DNA from: DATARN01 sp963851105
GTDB taxonomy: Bacteria; Actinomycetota; Acidimicrobiia; Acidimicrobiales; Palsa-688
Direction of reading: 5' to 3'
DNA: 64,000 nucleotides
Assembly (NCBI GenBank): GCA_963851105.1
Contig: CAWKNP010000008.1
Location: 647,598 to 711,597 of the forward strand
In this document: positions 38,101 to 46,651 of the stretch, in pieces
Layout: each line of letters opens with the position of its first letter
Position numbering within the stretch: the first letter of the stretch is position 1
Program-made: the position numbers and the translations under genes
Notes under the pieces: generated by a model
Told to the model about the DNA's origin: nothing
Seen by the model: only the letters and a program-made list of their open reading frames with translations
Databases searched by the model: none

Positions 38101-39024
38101 TTGGCGAATGGGGACACCAAGGTGAACCGGACCGCAAACCGTTCCATCCGCGAGCGATTGGTCCCCCGAACGGCGATCGGTATGGCGGCGATCGTGTTGT
38201 CCGCCTCGATCGGAGCCGCCTTCAGTGGCGCCATCCTCTACTCGTATTACGAGTACCGGATCCAGAAGACCAATGATCGGGTCAACACGTTGATCAACAC
38301 CTACCAGAAGGAGTTCCAGAGCGCCCAGGGCGACCTGGCCAACCAGGCGGCCAAGGCCAAAGCGGAGATCGACAAGGAGCTCGGGCCGGCGCTGGCCGCC
38401 AGTGGTAGCACCCTGCAGAACCTGGACAAGAAGCTGGCGCCGTCGATGTTCTTCGTCTCGACGCTCGATCAGAGCGGCCAGCCCTCGGTCGGATCGGCAT
38501 TCGCCATCGCCTCGGACTCGTCGCAAACGCTGCTCATCACGTCCTACACGACGATCGCGGCCGCGACCAAGAAGCCCGGGCCTCCGGTCACCGTCCGCCA
38601 GGGGGGCACCACCACCACGGTTCAGGTGTTCAACTGGGATCCGACCACCGACCTCGCCCTCATCATCCTGCCCAAGGGCAACACGGCGACCGTCCAGCCG
38701 GCGCCCGTGTCGCCCGAACCCCAGATCGGCGACCGGGTGTTCAGCGTGGCGGGCATCGGTTCCCTCGGCGCCCAGGCAACCCAGGGGACGGTGACCGACG
38801 TCTCGGCCGCCGGTATCCAGCACACCTCGCCGGTGGGCACCGCCTTCCAGGGCGGCCCGATCGTCAACGTCGATGGCCTGGTCGTCGCGGTGGCGTCGCG
38901 GGGCTACGCCCCGCTCAACTTCACGTCCGATTCGGTGTGGTTCGCGCCCCTCGTGCGTACCGCCTGCAACCGCGTGCTCAGCTGCCCTAACGGCACGCTG
39001 TCCTCGCCGGGGGCGCACGGCTGA
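38101..39024 (+). CDS. Membrane-anchored HtrA-like pseudoprotease
   Basis: A 307-residue protein. One N-terminal helix (AIGMAAIVLSASIGAAFSG) is followed by a coiled-coil-like stretch (KTNDRVNTLINTYQKEFQ) and a trypsin-like fold. The fold is recognisable from VGSAFAIASDS, DPTTDLALIILPKG and FQGGPIVNVDGLVVAV. The catalytic Asp position is kept, but the usual NAHVV His reads SYTTI and the GNSGGP Ser reads AFQGGP. Proteolysis is therefore unlikely, and a binding role at the envelope is possible. TTG at 38101 has GGGGAG seven bases upstream. Confidence 0.72.
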   Translation: MANGDTKVNRTANRSIRERLVPRTAIGMAAIVLSASIGAAFSGAILYSYYEYRIQKTNDRVNTLINTYQKEFQSAQGDLANQAAKAKAEIDKELGPALAASGSTLQNLDKKLAPSMFFVSTLDQSGQPSVGSAFAIASDSSQTLLITSYTTIAAATKKPGPPVTVRQGGTTTTVQVFNWDPTTDLALIILPKGNTATVQPAPVSPEPQIGDRVFSVAGIGSLGAQATQGTVTDVSAAGIQHTSPVGTAFQGGPIVNVDGLVVAVASRGYAPLNFTSDSVWFAPLVRTACNRVLSCPNGTLSSPGAHG

Positions 39025-41262
39025 TCAACGTTTGAGCGTGGTGCTCGTCGTCGGCGGTACGAACAGCGGCGGTGCCGTCGTCGATGTGGTCGAAGGCGGG
39101 GGAATGGCATTGGGCGCCACCGGGCCGACGACATAGGGGCCCCCGAGCGGCGTATCGGCGGGCGGGGTGTAGGCCCCGGCGTTGATCCCGCCGCGCTTTT
39201 GGGCGTTCAACTGGTCGACGAGCGACGTGAGCGGCGGCGGCTGGCTGAAATCGGTCGGCGCGACCTTGGCCAGGGCCTGGGTCATGAAGCTCTTCCAGGT
39301 GGAAGCGGGGATGGTGCCCCCGAAGACGTTGCCGACACCTGGGAGGTTGAGCGTCGTGGACTGGTTGTTGGCGTAGCCCATCCACACCGCCGTCGACCGC
39401 GCCGGGGTGTAGCCCACGAACCAGGCGTTGGTGAACTTGCTGGTCGTACCGGTCTTGCCGGCCGCCGGGCGTCCGATGTTGGCACCGGTACCGGTTCCGG
39501 AGGTGATCACGCCGCGGAGGACGTCGGTCACGTTGTCGGCGATCACGGAGTCGATGATCTGCGACGAGGCGGGCGCCTTGGAAATGTTGTCGACCAGGAC
39601 CTTGCCGGACCCGTCGATGATCTTGAGGACTGGGGTCGGCGTGGCCCGCAGCCCGTGGTTGTCGAACACGCCGTACGCCGAAGCCATGTCGAGCGGGGAC
39701 ACCCCGACCTCACCGAGGGCGTAGGCGCCGCTGCAGGTGTGGACCTGCGAGCTGTACCAGGCGGAGGTGATCCCGAGCTTCTGGGCCATCTGGGCGGTCT
39801 GGACGCAACCCACATCGCGGACGATCTGGGCGTAGACGGTGTTGATCGATGCCCAGGTGGCGTGGCGGATGTCGGCGCTGCCGCCACCCTCGCCCTCGTT
39901 GTTCGAGATGGTGCAGGGATTGGTCGCGCTCGCCCGGCAGTTGGGGATGGTGTAGACGCGGGGCGCGGAGTAGACCTTGGACGGGGGGATGCCCTCGGCC
40001 AGGGCGGTGGCCAGCACGAACGGCTTCCACGCGGACCCCGGTTGGCGGCCCGCGACACCGGTGTTGCTGGTGATGTAGGTACCGTCCCAGCAATTGGCCG
40101 CGACCTCGACGGTCACCGTCGGCGCCGGCTTGGTTTCGCAGCCCCCCAGCGCCAGGTTGACCTGGGAGTACGGTCCCGCCCCGCCGAAGTCGCGCCCGCC
40201 CACCAGGGCGTCGACGAACCCTGTCTGGGGCTCGACGGTGGCCAGTGCCATCTCGAGGGGCTCCTTGGTGCCCTTGAGCGAGGCCTGGATTGAGGCATCG
40301 GCCTCGGCTTGCACGGCGGGGTCCAATGTCGTCTGCACCCGGAGCCCGCCTTGATAGACGAGGTCGTGGCCGAACTTCTGCAGCAGGTAGCGCTGGAGGT
40401 AGTCGACGAACGCCGGGTACTGCGGCTTCTCCTGCTTCGGCGGGAAGACGTTGGTCGTACCGGGCTGGGGATCCTGGCCCGCCACCTGGTTGGTGACCAC
40501 CTCGCCGCTGGCCTCGTCGTGGGCGGCCTGGGTGATGTAGCCCTGCTCCAGCATCTTGTCGAGCACCAGCTGGCGGCGTTCCTCGGCCATCCCCGGGTTC
40601 TCGCGGGGCGCCCAAATACCGGGGGCCGCGATCAAACCCGCCAGCATCGCCGCCTGGGAAAGGGAAACCTGGCTGACCGGGATGCGGAAGTAGTTCTCCG
40701 AGGCGGCTCCGACGCCGTAGCCCCCGTCGCCGAAATAGATCGTGTTGAGGTATTGGAAGAGGATCTCGTCTTTCGAGCTGGCCCGGTCCAGCTTGCTGGC
40801 GAGGATCGCCTCTTTGATCTTGCGCGTCAGGTTCCGCTGCCCGTTGGTGTAGGTCAGCTTCACGTACTGCTGGGTGATCGTGGACCCGCCCTGGAGGGAC
40901 TTCCCGTTGATGTCGGCGAACAGCGCGCGGAAGCTGCCCCGGATATCGACGCCGCCGTGCTTGTAGAAGTTGCGGTCCTCGACGGAGACGACGGCCTCCT
41001 TGAGCACCGTCGGGATGTCCTTCTCGGTCACCGGAATGCGCTGGTCGAACTGCTGGAAGGTGGCGATCAGGTTGCCGTTGCGGTCGAAGACCTGGCTCGG
41101 AGCGATGGCGACGATCGGCTTCGGTGCCGGGATGGTGGCGGGCAACGGCAGAAAGATGAGCGAACCGAGGATTGTCACGACCACCGCCACCGGGACCCCG
41201 ATGGAGACGGTGACCAGCAGGAGGACCGAGTCGAGGAGGAGCCGGGCCGGGCGGGGGAGCAT
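39025..41262 (-). CDS. ponA: Class A penicillin-binding protein (glycosyltransferase/transpeptidase)
   Basis: Polymerises and cross-links peptidoglycan. The 745-residue protein has an N-terminal membrane helix and a GT51 domain with the catalytic Glu in VVSVEDRNFYKHGG near residue 94 and GGSTITQQYVKL. The transpeptidase domain has GSAWKPF (Ser-x2-Lys) near residue 410, ASINT (SxN) and GKTGTT near residue 602. The tail is Pro/Ser/Thr-rich. In mycobacteria PonA2 lies beside the WhiB4/ArsA-pair locus, and here that locus is 5-7 kb away. It is convergent with the pseudoprotease gene and ends one base beyond it. Confidence 0.96.
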   Translation of the reverse strand: MLPRPARLLLDSVLLLVTVSIGVPVAVVVTILGSLIFLPLPATIPAPKPIVAIAPSQVFDRNGNLIATFQQFDQRIPVTEKDIPTVLKEAVVSVEDRNFYKHGGVDIRGSFRALFADINGKSLQGGSTITQQYVKLTYTNGQRNLTRKIKEAILASKLDRASSKDEILFQYLNTIYFGDGGYGVGAASENYFRIPVSQVSLSQAAMLAGLIAAPGIWAPRENPGMAEERRQLVLDKMLEQGYITQAAHDEASGEVVTNQVAGQDPQPGTTNVFPPKQEKPQYPAFVDYLQRYLLQKFGHDLVYQGGLRVQTTLDPAVQAEADASIQASLKGTKEPLEMALATVEPQTGFVDALVGGRDFGGAGPYSQVNLALGGCETKPAPTVTVEVAANCWDGTYITSNTGVAGRQPGSAWKPFVLATALAEGIPPSKVYSAPRVYTIPNCRASATNPCTISNNEGEGGGSADIRHATWASINTVYAQIVRDVGCVQTAQMAQKLGITSAWYSSQVHTCSGAYALGEVGVSPLDMASAYGVFDNHGLRATPTPVLKIIDGSGKVLVDNISKAPASSQIIDSVIADNVTDVLRGVITSGTGTGANIGRPAAGKTGTTSKFTNAWFVGYTPARSTAVWMGYANNQSTTLNLPGVGNVFGGTIPASTWKSFMTQALAKVAPTDFSQPPPLTSLVDQLNAQKRGGINAGAYTPPADTPLGGPYVVGPVAPNAIPPPSTTSTTAPPLFVPPTTSTTLKR

Positions 41263-41354
41263 TTGCCAGGAAGCTTCGCGCGGCGATGCCCTCTCGGTGA
41301 GCGCGGTCCGCCCCGGGGAGCCACCGCCACCGAAGCCCCAATAGGCTCGCAGCT

Positions 41355-44300
41355 GTGCCGAGCCGCCCGCGCCCGCCGTCGGTCGACGCCCTGGCCCGGT
41401 CCCTGGCCGACATCGATCTCCCCCACCCCCTGCTCGTCGACGCCGCCCGGACGGCCATCGCGGCGGGAGACCCGGCGGCGGCGCGTCGTGAGGCGGAGGC
41501 AGTGGCCGGCGCCCTCCTCCGGCCGGTCGTCAACGCCACCGGGGTGTTGCTGCACACCAACCTCGGGCGGGCGCCGCATGCGGCCGCCGGGCATGAGTGC
41601 CGCCCGACGCGATACTCCAACGTCGAGTTCGACTTAGCGACCGGCCGGCGGGGATCGCGCCAGCGCCATGCCGCCGGCCTCCTGGCACGAGCCGCCGGCG
41701 CGGAGGCGGCGCTCGTCGTCAACAACGGCGCCGCCGCCGTGCTGGTGGCCATCACCGCCTTGGCGGGCGGCGGTGGTGAGGTCATCGTCAGCCGGGGCGA
41801 GCTGGTCGAGATCGGCGGCGGATTCCGCATCCCCGAGGTGCTGGCGGCGTCGGGCGCCCGGTTGGTCGAGGTGGGCACGACCAACCGCACGCGCGTCGGC
41901 GACTACGCCGCCGCCGTGCGCGACGGGGGGCCGCAACCCGTCATATTGAAAGTTCATCAGTCGAACTACCGCATCGTGGGCTTCACCGCCACTGCTGCCA
42001 TCGCCGAGCTGGCCGCGCTGGGACCGACCGTGATCGCCGACATCGGCTCCGGTCTCCTCGACGCCACCACTCCGTGGCTGCCGGGAGGGCCCCCCGGGTG
42101 GCTCCAGGGCGAGCCCGCCGCCCGCCAGGCTCTGGCCGCGGGCGCCGCCCTGGTCACGTTCTCCGGCGACAAGCTGCTCGGCGGCCCCCAGGCGGGTGTG
42201 ATCGCGGGGCGCAGGGATCTGGTAGAGCGCTGCGCCGACCATCCCTTGACCCGGGCGGTACGCCCCGGCGGGTTGGTGCTCGAATCCCTGCAGGCGACGG
42301 CGCTGGCCTATCTCCGGCGCGACCTGGCGGCGCTTCCCTTCTGGGCCATGGCCACCACCTCGGTGGCCGACCTCCGGCGCCGGGCCGGGGCCGTCGTCGA
42401 CGCCGCGGGCAGCTCCGCGGGACTCGAGATCGCGGTGACTGAGTGCGCCAGCGTCCCGGGCGGGGGGTCCCTCCCGGGCACCGAGATCCCGTCGGCCGGC
42501 GTGCGCCTGGAAGGCGACCACACCGCGGCGTTGCGGGCCTGGGAGCTGCCGATCGTCGCCCGGGCCCACGACGGGGCCACGATCTGCGACCTGCGCACCG
42601 TCGACCCGATCGACGACGCCATGGTCGCCAAAGCGCTGGCCGCGGTCGTTGCCGCCCGGGCCGCCCCGGCGGCGCAGCCGCCCGGCGGGCTGAGCGGGCC
42701 TGCCGCCACCGTCATGCACGTCATCGCCACCGCGGGCCACGTCGACCACGGCAAGTCCACCCTGGTCCTCGCCCTCACCGGCATGGACCCCGACCGCTTC
42801 GCCGAGGAGAAGGCCCGGGGCTTGACGATCGATCTCGGCTTCGCCTGGGCCACCCTGCCGTCGGGGCGGGGGGTGGCGTTCGTGGACGTGCCCGGCCACG
42901 TCCGCTTCATCCGCAACATGCTGGCCGGTGTCGGCGCCGTCGACGCCTGCCTGTTCGTCGTGGCCGCGACCGAGGCCTGGAAGCCACAGTCCGAGGAGCA
43001 CCTCCGCATCCTCGAGCTCCTCGGCATCAGCCACGGTGTGATCGCCTTGACCAAAGTGGGCCTGGTCGACCAGGAGTGGCAGGAGCTGGCCGCCCTCGAG
43101 GTGGGCGACCATGTCGCAGGGACCTTCCTCGAGGGGGCGCCCATCATCGGGGTTGACGCGCCGACCGGCTTGGGCCTCGACGACCTGCGCGCCGCCATCG
43201 ACGAGTTGCTCGCGACCACGCCCACCTCCGCCGATCGGGACCGACCCCGGCTCTGGGTCGACCGGTCGTTCGCGGCCAAGGGCTCGGGCACGGTGGTCAC
43301 GGGGACGCTCACCGGTGGCGTCGTGGCGCTCGACGACGAGATGATCGTCACGACCGCGGCCAAGGGGGGCCAGGCAACACCGGTGCGGGTACGGGGCCTC
43401 CAGAGCCATCAGCGGCCCCAGACCCGGGTTGGCCCGGGGCAGCGCGTGGCGGTCAACCTCACCGGTGTCCACCACGACGACGTGGGTCGCGGCGACGCCC
43501 TGGTGCGAGGTGGTCAGTGGGCGCCGACGACGAACCTCGACGCCTCGCTCAAGGTACTGCCGTCGCTCGACCACGACGTCTCCCGCCGGGGCGCCTACCT
43601 GCTCTACGTGGGATCGGGCGAATACCCGGCCCAGGTGCGGGTCCTCGGTAGCGCCACCATCAACCCTGGCGAGTGGGGCCTGGTGCGCTGCCACCTGCCG
43701 GTGGCGGTCCCCCTCCTGCCCGGCGACCGCTTCGTGCTGCGCGAGAGCGGCCGCTCGGAGACCGTCGGGGGCGGCGAGATCCTCGACGTGGCGCCGGTGC
43801 TGGCGGCGTCGAAGGCCCGCCCATCGCGATCAGTGGAACGGGTGATCGCCGAGCGGGGCTGGATCGACGCTTCGCTCCTCGAACGCCTGACCGGCGAGCG
43901 CCGCCCGGCAACGGTCGGCGTCTGGGTCGTCTCCCCCGACGCCCTCGCTGCCGCCGAGGAGTCCGTCGTGACGGCCGTGGCTGGTGCCGGGACCCTCGGC
44001 CTCGATGTCGCGACACTCGGTCCCCGGCAGCGGGCGGTCGTCGCCGGCCTGTCCGACCGGGTGGTGATCGACGCCGGGCGCGCCTGGCCGGCGGGGCGGG
44101 CGGCGCCGGCCGCGGCCGGCCAGTCGCTGGCGGAAGACCCGTGGCTGGCCGCGCTGCGAGCGTCGCCCTGGGCGCCGCCGCCCGCTGACGGTGTCGACCG
44201 GGTGGTCGTCCGGGAGCTCGTCCGGCGGGGCCTTGTCATCGAGCGCGACGGCGTTCACTTCAGCGCCGAGGCCGTCGACGACGCGGCGCTTGTCGTGGCC

Positions 44301-44468
44301 CGGTTGCTGGCCGACAACCCCGACGGGGTCACCGTGGCCGATGTCAGAACCGCTCTCGGCGTCACCCGCAAGCACGTCCTTCCCCTGCTGGCCCAGCTGG
44401 ACGCCACCGGGGTAACCCGCCGTCGTGGCGACCTGCGAATCGGCGGACCGCGCCTTCCTGTCCGGTAA
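41355..44468 (+). CDS. SelA-SelB fusion: selenocysteine synthase joined to the selenocysteine elongation factor
   Basis: One uninterrupted 1037-codon frame. Residues 1-453 are SelA, the PLP enzyme turning Ser-tRNA(Sec) into Sec-tRNA(Sec): VNATGVLLHTNLGRAP, FDLATGRRGSR and the PLP lysine in FSGDKLLGGPQAG near residue 272. Residues 454-1037 are SelB, the EF-Tu-like factor: GHVDHGKSTLVLALTG, the DVPGHVRFI G3 box, then barrel domains and C-terminal winged helices ending with TALGVTRKHVLPLL. A linker of about 16 residues (including QPPGGLSGPAATV) joins them. ATG at 42714 could start SelB independently. The normal SelA length argues for either a true fusion or a one-base loss just before a TGA at 42691 in another frame. 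GTG at 41355 follows TAGGCT by seven bases. Confidence 0.9.
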   Translation: MPSRPRPPSVDALARSLADIDLPHPLLVDAARTAIAAGDPAAARREAEAVAGALLRPVVNATGVLLHTNLGRAPHAAAGHECRPTRYSNVEFDLATGRRGSRQRHAAGLLARAAGAEAALVVNNGAAAVLVAITALAGGGGEVIVSRGELVEIGGGFRIPEVLAASGARLVEVGTTNRTRVGDYAAAVRDGGPQPVILKVHQSNYRIVGFTATAAIAELAALGPTVIADIGSGLLDATTPWLPGGPPGWLQGEPAARQALAAGAALVTFSGDKLLGGPQAGVIAGRRDLVERCADHPLTRAVRPGGLVLESLQATALAYLRRDLAALPFWAMATTSVADLRRRAGAVVDAAGSSAGLEIAVTECASVPGGGSLPGTEIPSAGVRLEGDHTAALRAWELPIVARAHDGATICDLRTVDPIDDAMVAKALAAVVAARAAPAAQPPGGLSGPAATVMHVIATAGHVDHGKSTLVLALTGMDPDRFAEEKARGLTIDLGFAWATLPSGRGVAFVDVPGHVRFIRNMLAGVGAVDACLFVVAATEAWKPQSEEHLRILELLGISHGVIALTKVGLVDQEWQELAALEVGDHVAGTFLEGAPIIGVDAPTGLGLDDLRAAIDELLATTPTSADRDRPRLWVDRSFAAKGSGTVVTGTLTGGVVALDDEMIVTTAAKGGQATPVRVRGLQSHQRPQTRVGPGQRVAVNLTGVHHDDVGRGDALVRGGQWAPTTNLDASLKVLPSLDHDVSRRGAYLLYVGSGEYPAQVRVLGSATINPGEWGLVRCHLPVAVPLLPGDRFVLRESGRSETVGGGEILDVAPVLAASKARPSRSVERVIAERGWIDASLLERLTGERRPATVGVWVVSPDALAAAEESVVTAVAGAGTLGLDVATLGPRQRAVVAGLSDRVVIDAGRAWPAGRAAPAAAGQSLAEDPWLAALRASPWAPPPADGVDRVVVRELVRRGLVIERDGVHFSAEAVDDAALVVARLLADNPDGVTVADVRTALGVTRKHVLPLLAQLDATGVTRRRGDLRIGGPRLPVR

Positions 44469-44500
44469 CTGAAGAAGGGGAGGCAAGAAACCCCTCCTCG

Positions 44501-45301
44501 GTGCCGATATTCGCCGGGATGGGTTTCCTGACCAGAGTCGTGCGATGGCTGCTGCCGGTACGCAACGTGACGCGCCACGCCGGTCCTCACCTGCTGGAAG
44601 CGACCCTGGGACCGACAGCCTGCTTCGTGACCGGCCGGGCCCTGTGGGGCGTCAACGGCGCCTTGGCCCTGGCCCTGGTGTGGACCGCGGGGTGCATGGG
44701 ACTGCGCCACGCTCGGGGAAAAAGGTCGAGCGGGCTGCTCGTGATCGGCATGACGACCCTCGTCCTGCGAACCGCGGTAGCCATGGCTATGCACTCGGAG
44801 CGGGCCTACCTGATGGCTCCCGCGCTGGTCACGCTGGTGATGGGTGCGGTGTTCGTTGTTTCCGCCTTGACGGCAAAACCGCTGCTCAGCCGGGTGGTCG
44901 GCGATCTCGTGCCCGCCTCGTGGCTCGACAGTGGCAACGACAGGTTGGCCCGTTTGTGCCGGGTCGGTTCGGCCGCATGGGGCGTCGAGCAGATCGTGTC
45001 GTCCGCGATATCGATCGCGATGATCGACCGGATGTCGGCCACCACCTACGTCGTCGTACACCAACCAGTGTCATGGCTGATCTTCGTGGTGGTGATCGGC
45101 GCGGTGGTGCCGTTCTTCTGGCGTGACCTCCGAACCGTTTGGAGGTCCCACCGCCTGACCCTCAAGGAGACGGTTCCCGGCGTTCTCCGAGCGAGCGGTG
45201 CCCCCAGAGACGGGTCAGCGCGGGACCACTTTGCTCCTTTTCTTCCTGCTCTTCGGCCTCGAGTCGACCGGCCAGTTTTGCGACCGCAATCGAGTTCGTG
45301 A
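44501..45301 (+). CDS. Integral membrane protein, VC0807-like
   Basis: A protein of up to 266 residues with about six hydrophobic segments (for example LLVIGMTTLVLRTAVAM, LVTLVMGAVFVVSAL and VSWLIFVVVIGAVVPFFW). GPHLLEATLGPTACFVTGRA and the helix-pair outline resemble VC0807-family proteins; function unknown. An ATG at 44519 is an equally good start. The last 45 residues overlap the convergent hydrolase gene by 140 bases and look unlike a natural C-terminus, so the functional end is probably near residue 225. Confidence 0.65.
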   Translation: MPIFAGMGFLTRVVRWLLPVRNVTRHAGPHLLEATLGPTACFVTGRALWGVNGALALALVWTAGCMGLRHARGKRSSGLLVIGMTTLVLRTAVAMAMHSERAYLMAPALVTLVMGAVFVVSALTAKPLLSRVVGDLVPASWLDSGNDRLARLCRVGSAAWGVEQIVSSAISIAMIDRMSATTYVVVHQPVSWLIFVVVIGAVVPFFWRDLRTVWRSHRLTLKETVPGVLRASGAPRDGSARDHFAPFLPALRPRVDRPVLRPQSSS

Positions 45302-46143
45302 GGATCGATCCGAAGGCATCGGGATCGGCCAGCAGCCAGGAATGCCGGCCCTCGACCACCTCGCCCTCGGAACCGATGGCCCGGCAGAGGGCGGCAAACG
45401 ACGCCTTCGGGATGACGGTGTCGTGGTCGCCCCACAACACGACCACCGGAAGCTGGCGGCGCTTCAACTCCTCAAGTTCGCTGAGCAAGTCGGACCGGCG
45501 CACCAGGTTGACGACGTTCCACAGGCCGAGCGGGTTGCGCAGCAGGTTGGGAACGGCGTCGTTCACGATGATCGGCAGCATGCGGCGCATGTAGCGCAGC
45601 GGGACCAGATCGGTGGGGTGCTGAAAGGGCCACGTCCACGGCGGCCGGGACGCCACGGCGTGCACGAGATTGTTCCAGGACCAGGTCGTGCCGCCGACGG
45701 AGTTGATGAGGACCAGATAGCGGACTCGCTCGGGGTGGTCGTGCGCCAGCTTTATCGCCACTCCCCCGCCGAAGCTGTGCCCGGCGACAAAGGCGGGCTC
45801 ATCGACCCCGACGGCGTCGAGGAACTTGGCTACCCACTCGGCGTAGGCATCGAACGAGGCCGGGTCGGGGAGGTTGGGTGTCCCGCCGAAACCGGGCAAC
45901 GCGGGCGCATAGACACGGCACCCCAGGTGGACGAGTCGTTTCAGGGCCCGCTTGTAGGAGCGTTGGCCCAGTGCCCAGCCGTGAAGGAACAACGACGGCG
46001 AGGCCTTCGCCCGCCGACCCATAGAACGCGTCCCGCCCATCGACTTTGGTGCGCCGCCACTCCAGATGGTCGGCTGACTCCGCGCTTGCCACAGCAAGCA
46101 CAGGATAAGTCGCAGGGGTGTGGTGGTGGCAAACCGCCGCCAC
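45162..46143 (-). CDS. Alpha/beta hydrolase, frameshifted near its N-terminus
   Basis: An alpha/beta-fold hydrolase of unknown substrate. The nucleophile elbow is VAGHSFGGG, the acid is in LWGDHDTVIP and the His in EGRHSWLL; LPGFGGTPN and FLHGWALGQ are also typical. The frame carrying these residues only opens at a TTG (46097) and reads an unnatural N-terminus. The neighbouring frame supplies the missing family start (VDGRDAFYGSAGEGLAVVV). The frames meet at about 45985-45993, and removing one T (minus strand) joins VV to FLHGW. The span is a multiple of three plus one, as expected for an inserted base. Confidence 0.75.
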
Positions 46144-46159
46144 CCGAGGGGCGAGCGGC

Positions 46160-46423
46160 TTAGTTGACGGAACTGGCGAGCAGCTGTTTGCGCTCGACCT
46201 CGTTCAGGCCACCCCAGATCCCGTGGGGTTCACGGATGCGCAGGGCGTATTCGAGACAGGCCCGTTTCACGGGACAGGCGGCACAGATGCCCTTGGCCCG
46301 GCCTTCACGGGCCTCCTTCTCGTCCTTACGCTCGAAATGAGACGGAGGAAAGAAGATCGAGGCGTGTGGCCCGCGGCAGGCAGCCTTCGCCTGCCAAAGT
46401 TCGTCTACTCGCTGAACACTCAA
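46160..46423 (-). CDS. WhiB-family Fe-S regulator, WhiB4-like
   Basis: An 87-residue WhiB protein. Four cysteines that bind a 4Fe-4S cluster are in KAACRGPH and GICAACPVKRACLEYAL. RIREPHGIWGGLNEVER is the WhiB turn, with the REPHGIWGGL form typical of WhiB4. The nearby ArsA-type ATPase pair supports that assignment, since in mycobacteria whiB4 adjoins the same pair. Initiation is at TTG (46423) behind a GGGGGGGA run; both lie in the hairpin at 46421-46463, so translation may be controlled. Confidence 0.9.
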   Translation of the reverse strand: MSVQRVDELWQAKAACRGPHASIFFPPSHFERKDEKEAREGRAKGICAACPVKRACLEYALRIREPHGIWGGLNEVERKQLLASSVN

Positions 46424-46463
46424 AGGGTCCCCCCCTTTCTCGCGGGAAAGGTACTCCCCTTTG
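46421..46463 (-). promoter_or_regulatory. Nested hairpin covering the whiB ribosome site and start codon
   Basis: Outer arms CAAAGGG/CCCTTTG (7 bp) enclose inner arms CCTTTC/GAAAGG (6 bp, loop CCGCGA in the RNA sense). The TTG start codon is part of the outer arm and the G-rich ribosome site lies between the arms. The gene's likely -10 is TATAGA, about 120 bases upstream, so the leader is long enough to fold. Confidence 0.6.
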
Positions 46464-46651
46464 CTACGAGCAACAAGGGGTGAACTATCGCGAGCGCGTC
46501 AACGACCAGGAGGATTGCCCCGAAATGTCCTGGTATCTATCTATAGTGGCGCCCCGAAGAAAGCAGCTCCACCCGGGCCGGAGACTAGCAGCCTCAAGAG
46601 ACGAGGGGTTTCATGGGGGCGGTTCATGTGGCTGCGCGGCGACGGGCGCCG

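Noticed and set aside
39710..41890. 726-codon minus-strand frame over the PBP and selA
   Set aside because: It crosses two well-supported genes in another frame and reads as Arg/Pro/Gly-rich shadow sequence.
44460..44500. Hairpin after selA-selB (GGAGG/CCTCC)
   Set aside because: The stem is only five pairs with a nine-base loop and has no T-run, which is not enough to call a terminator.
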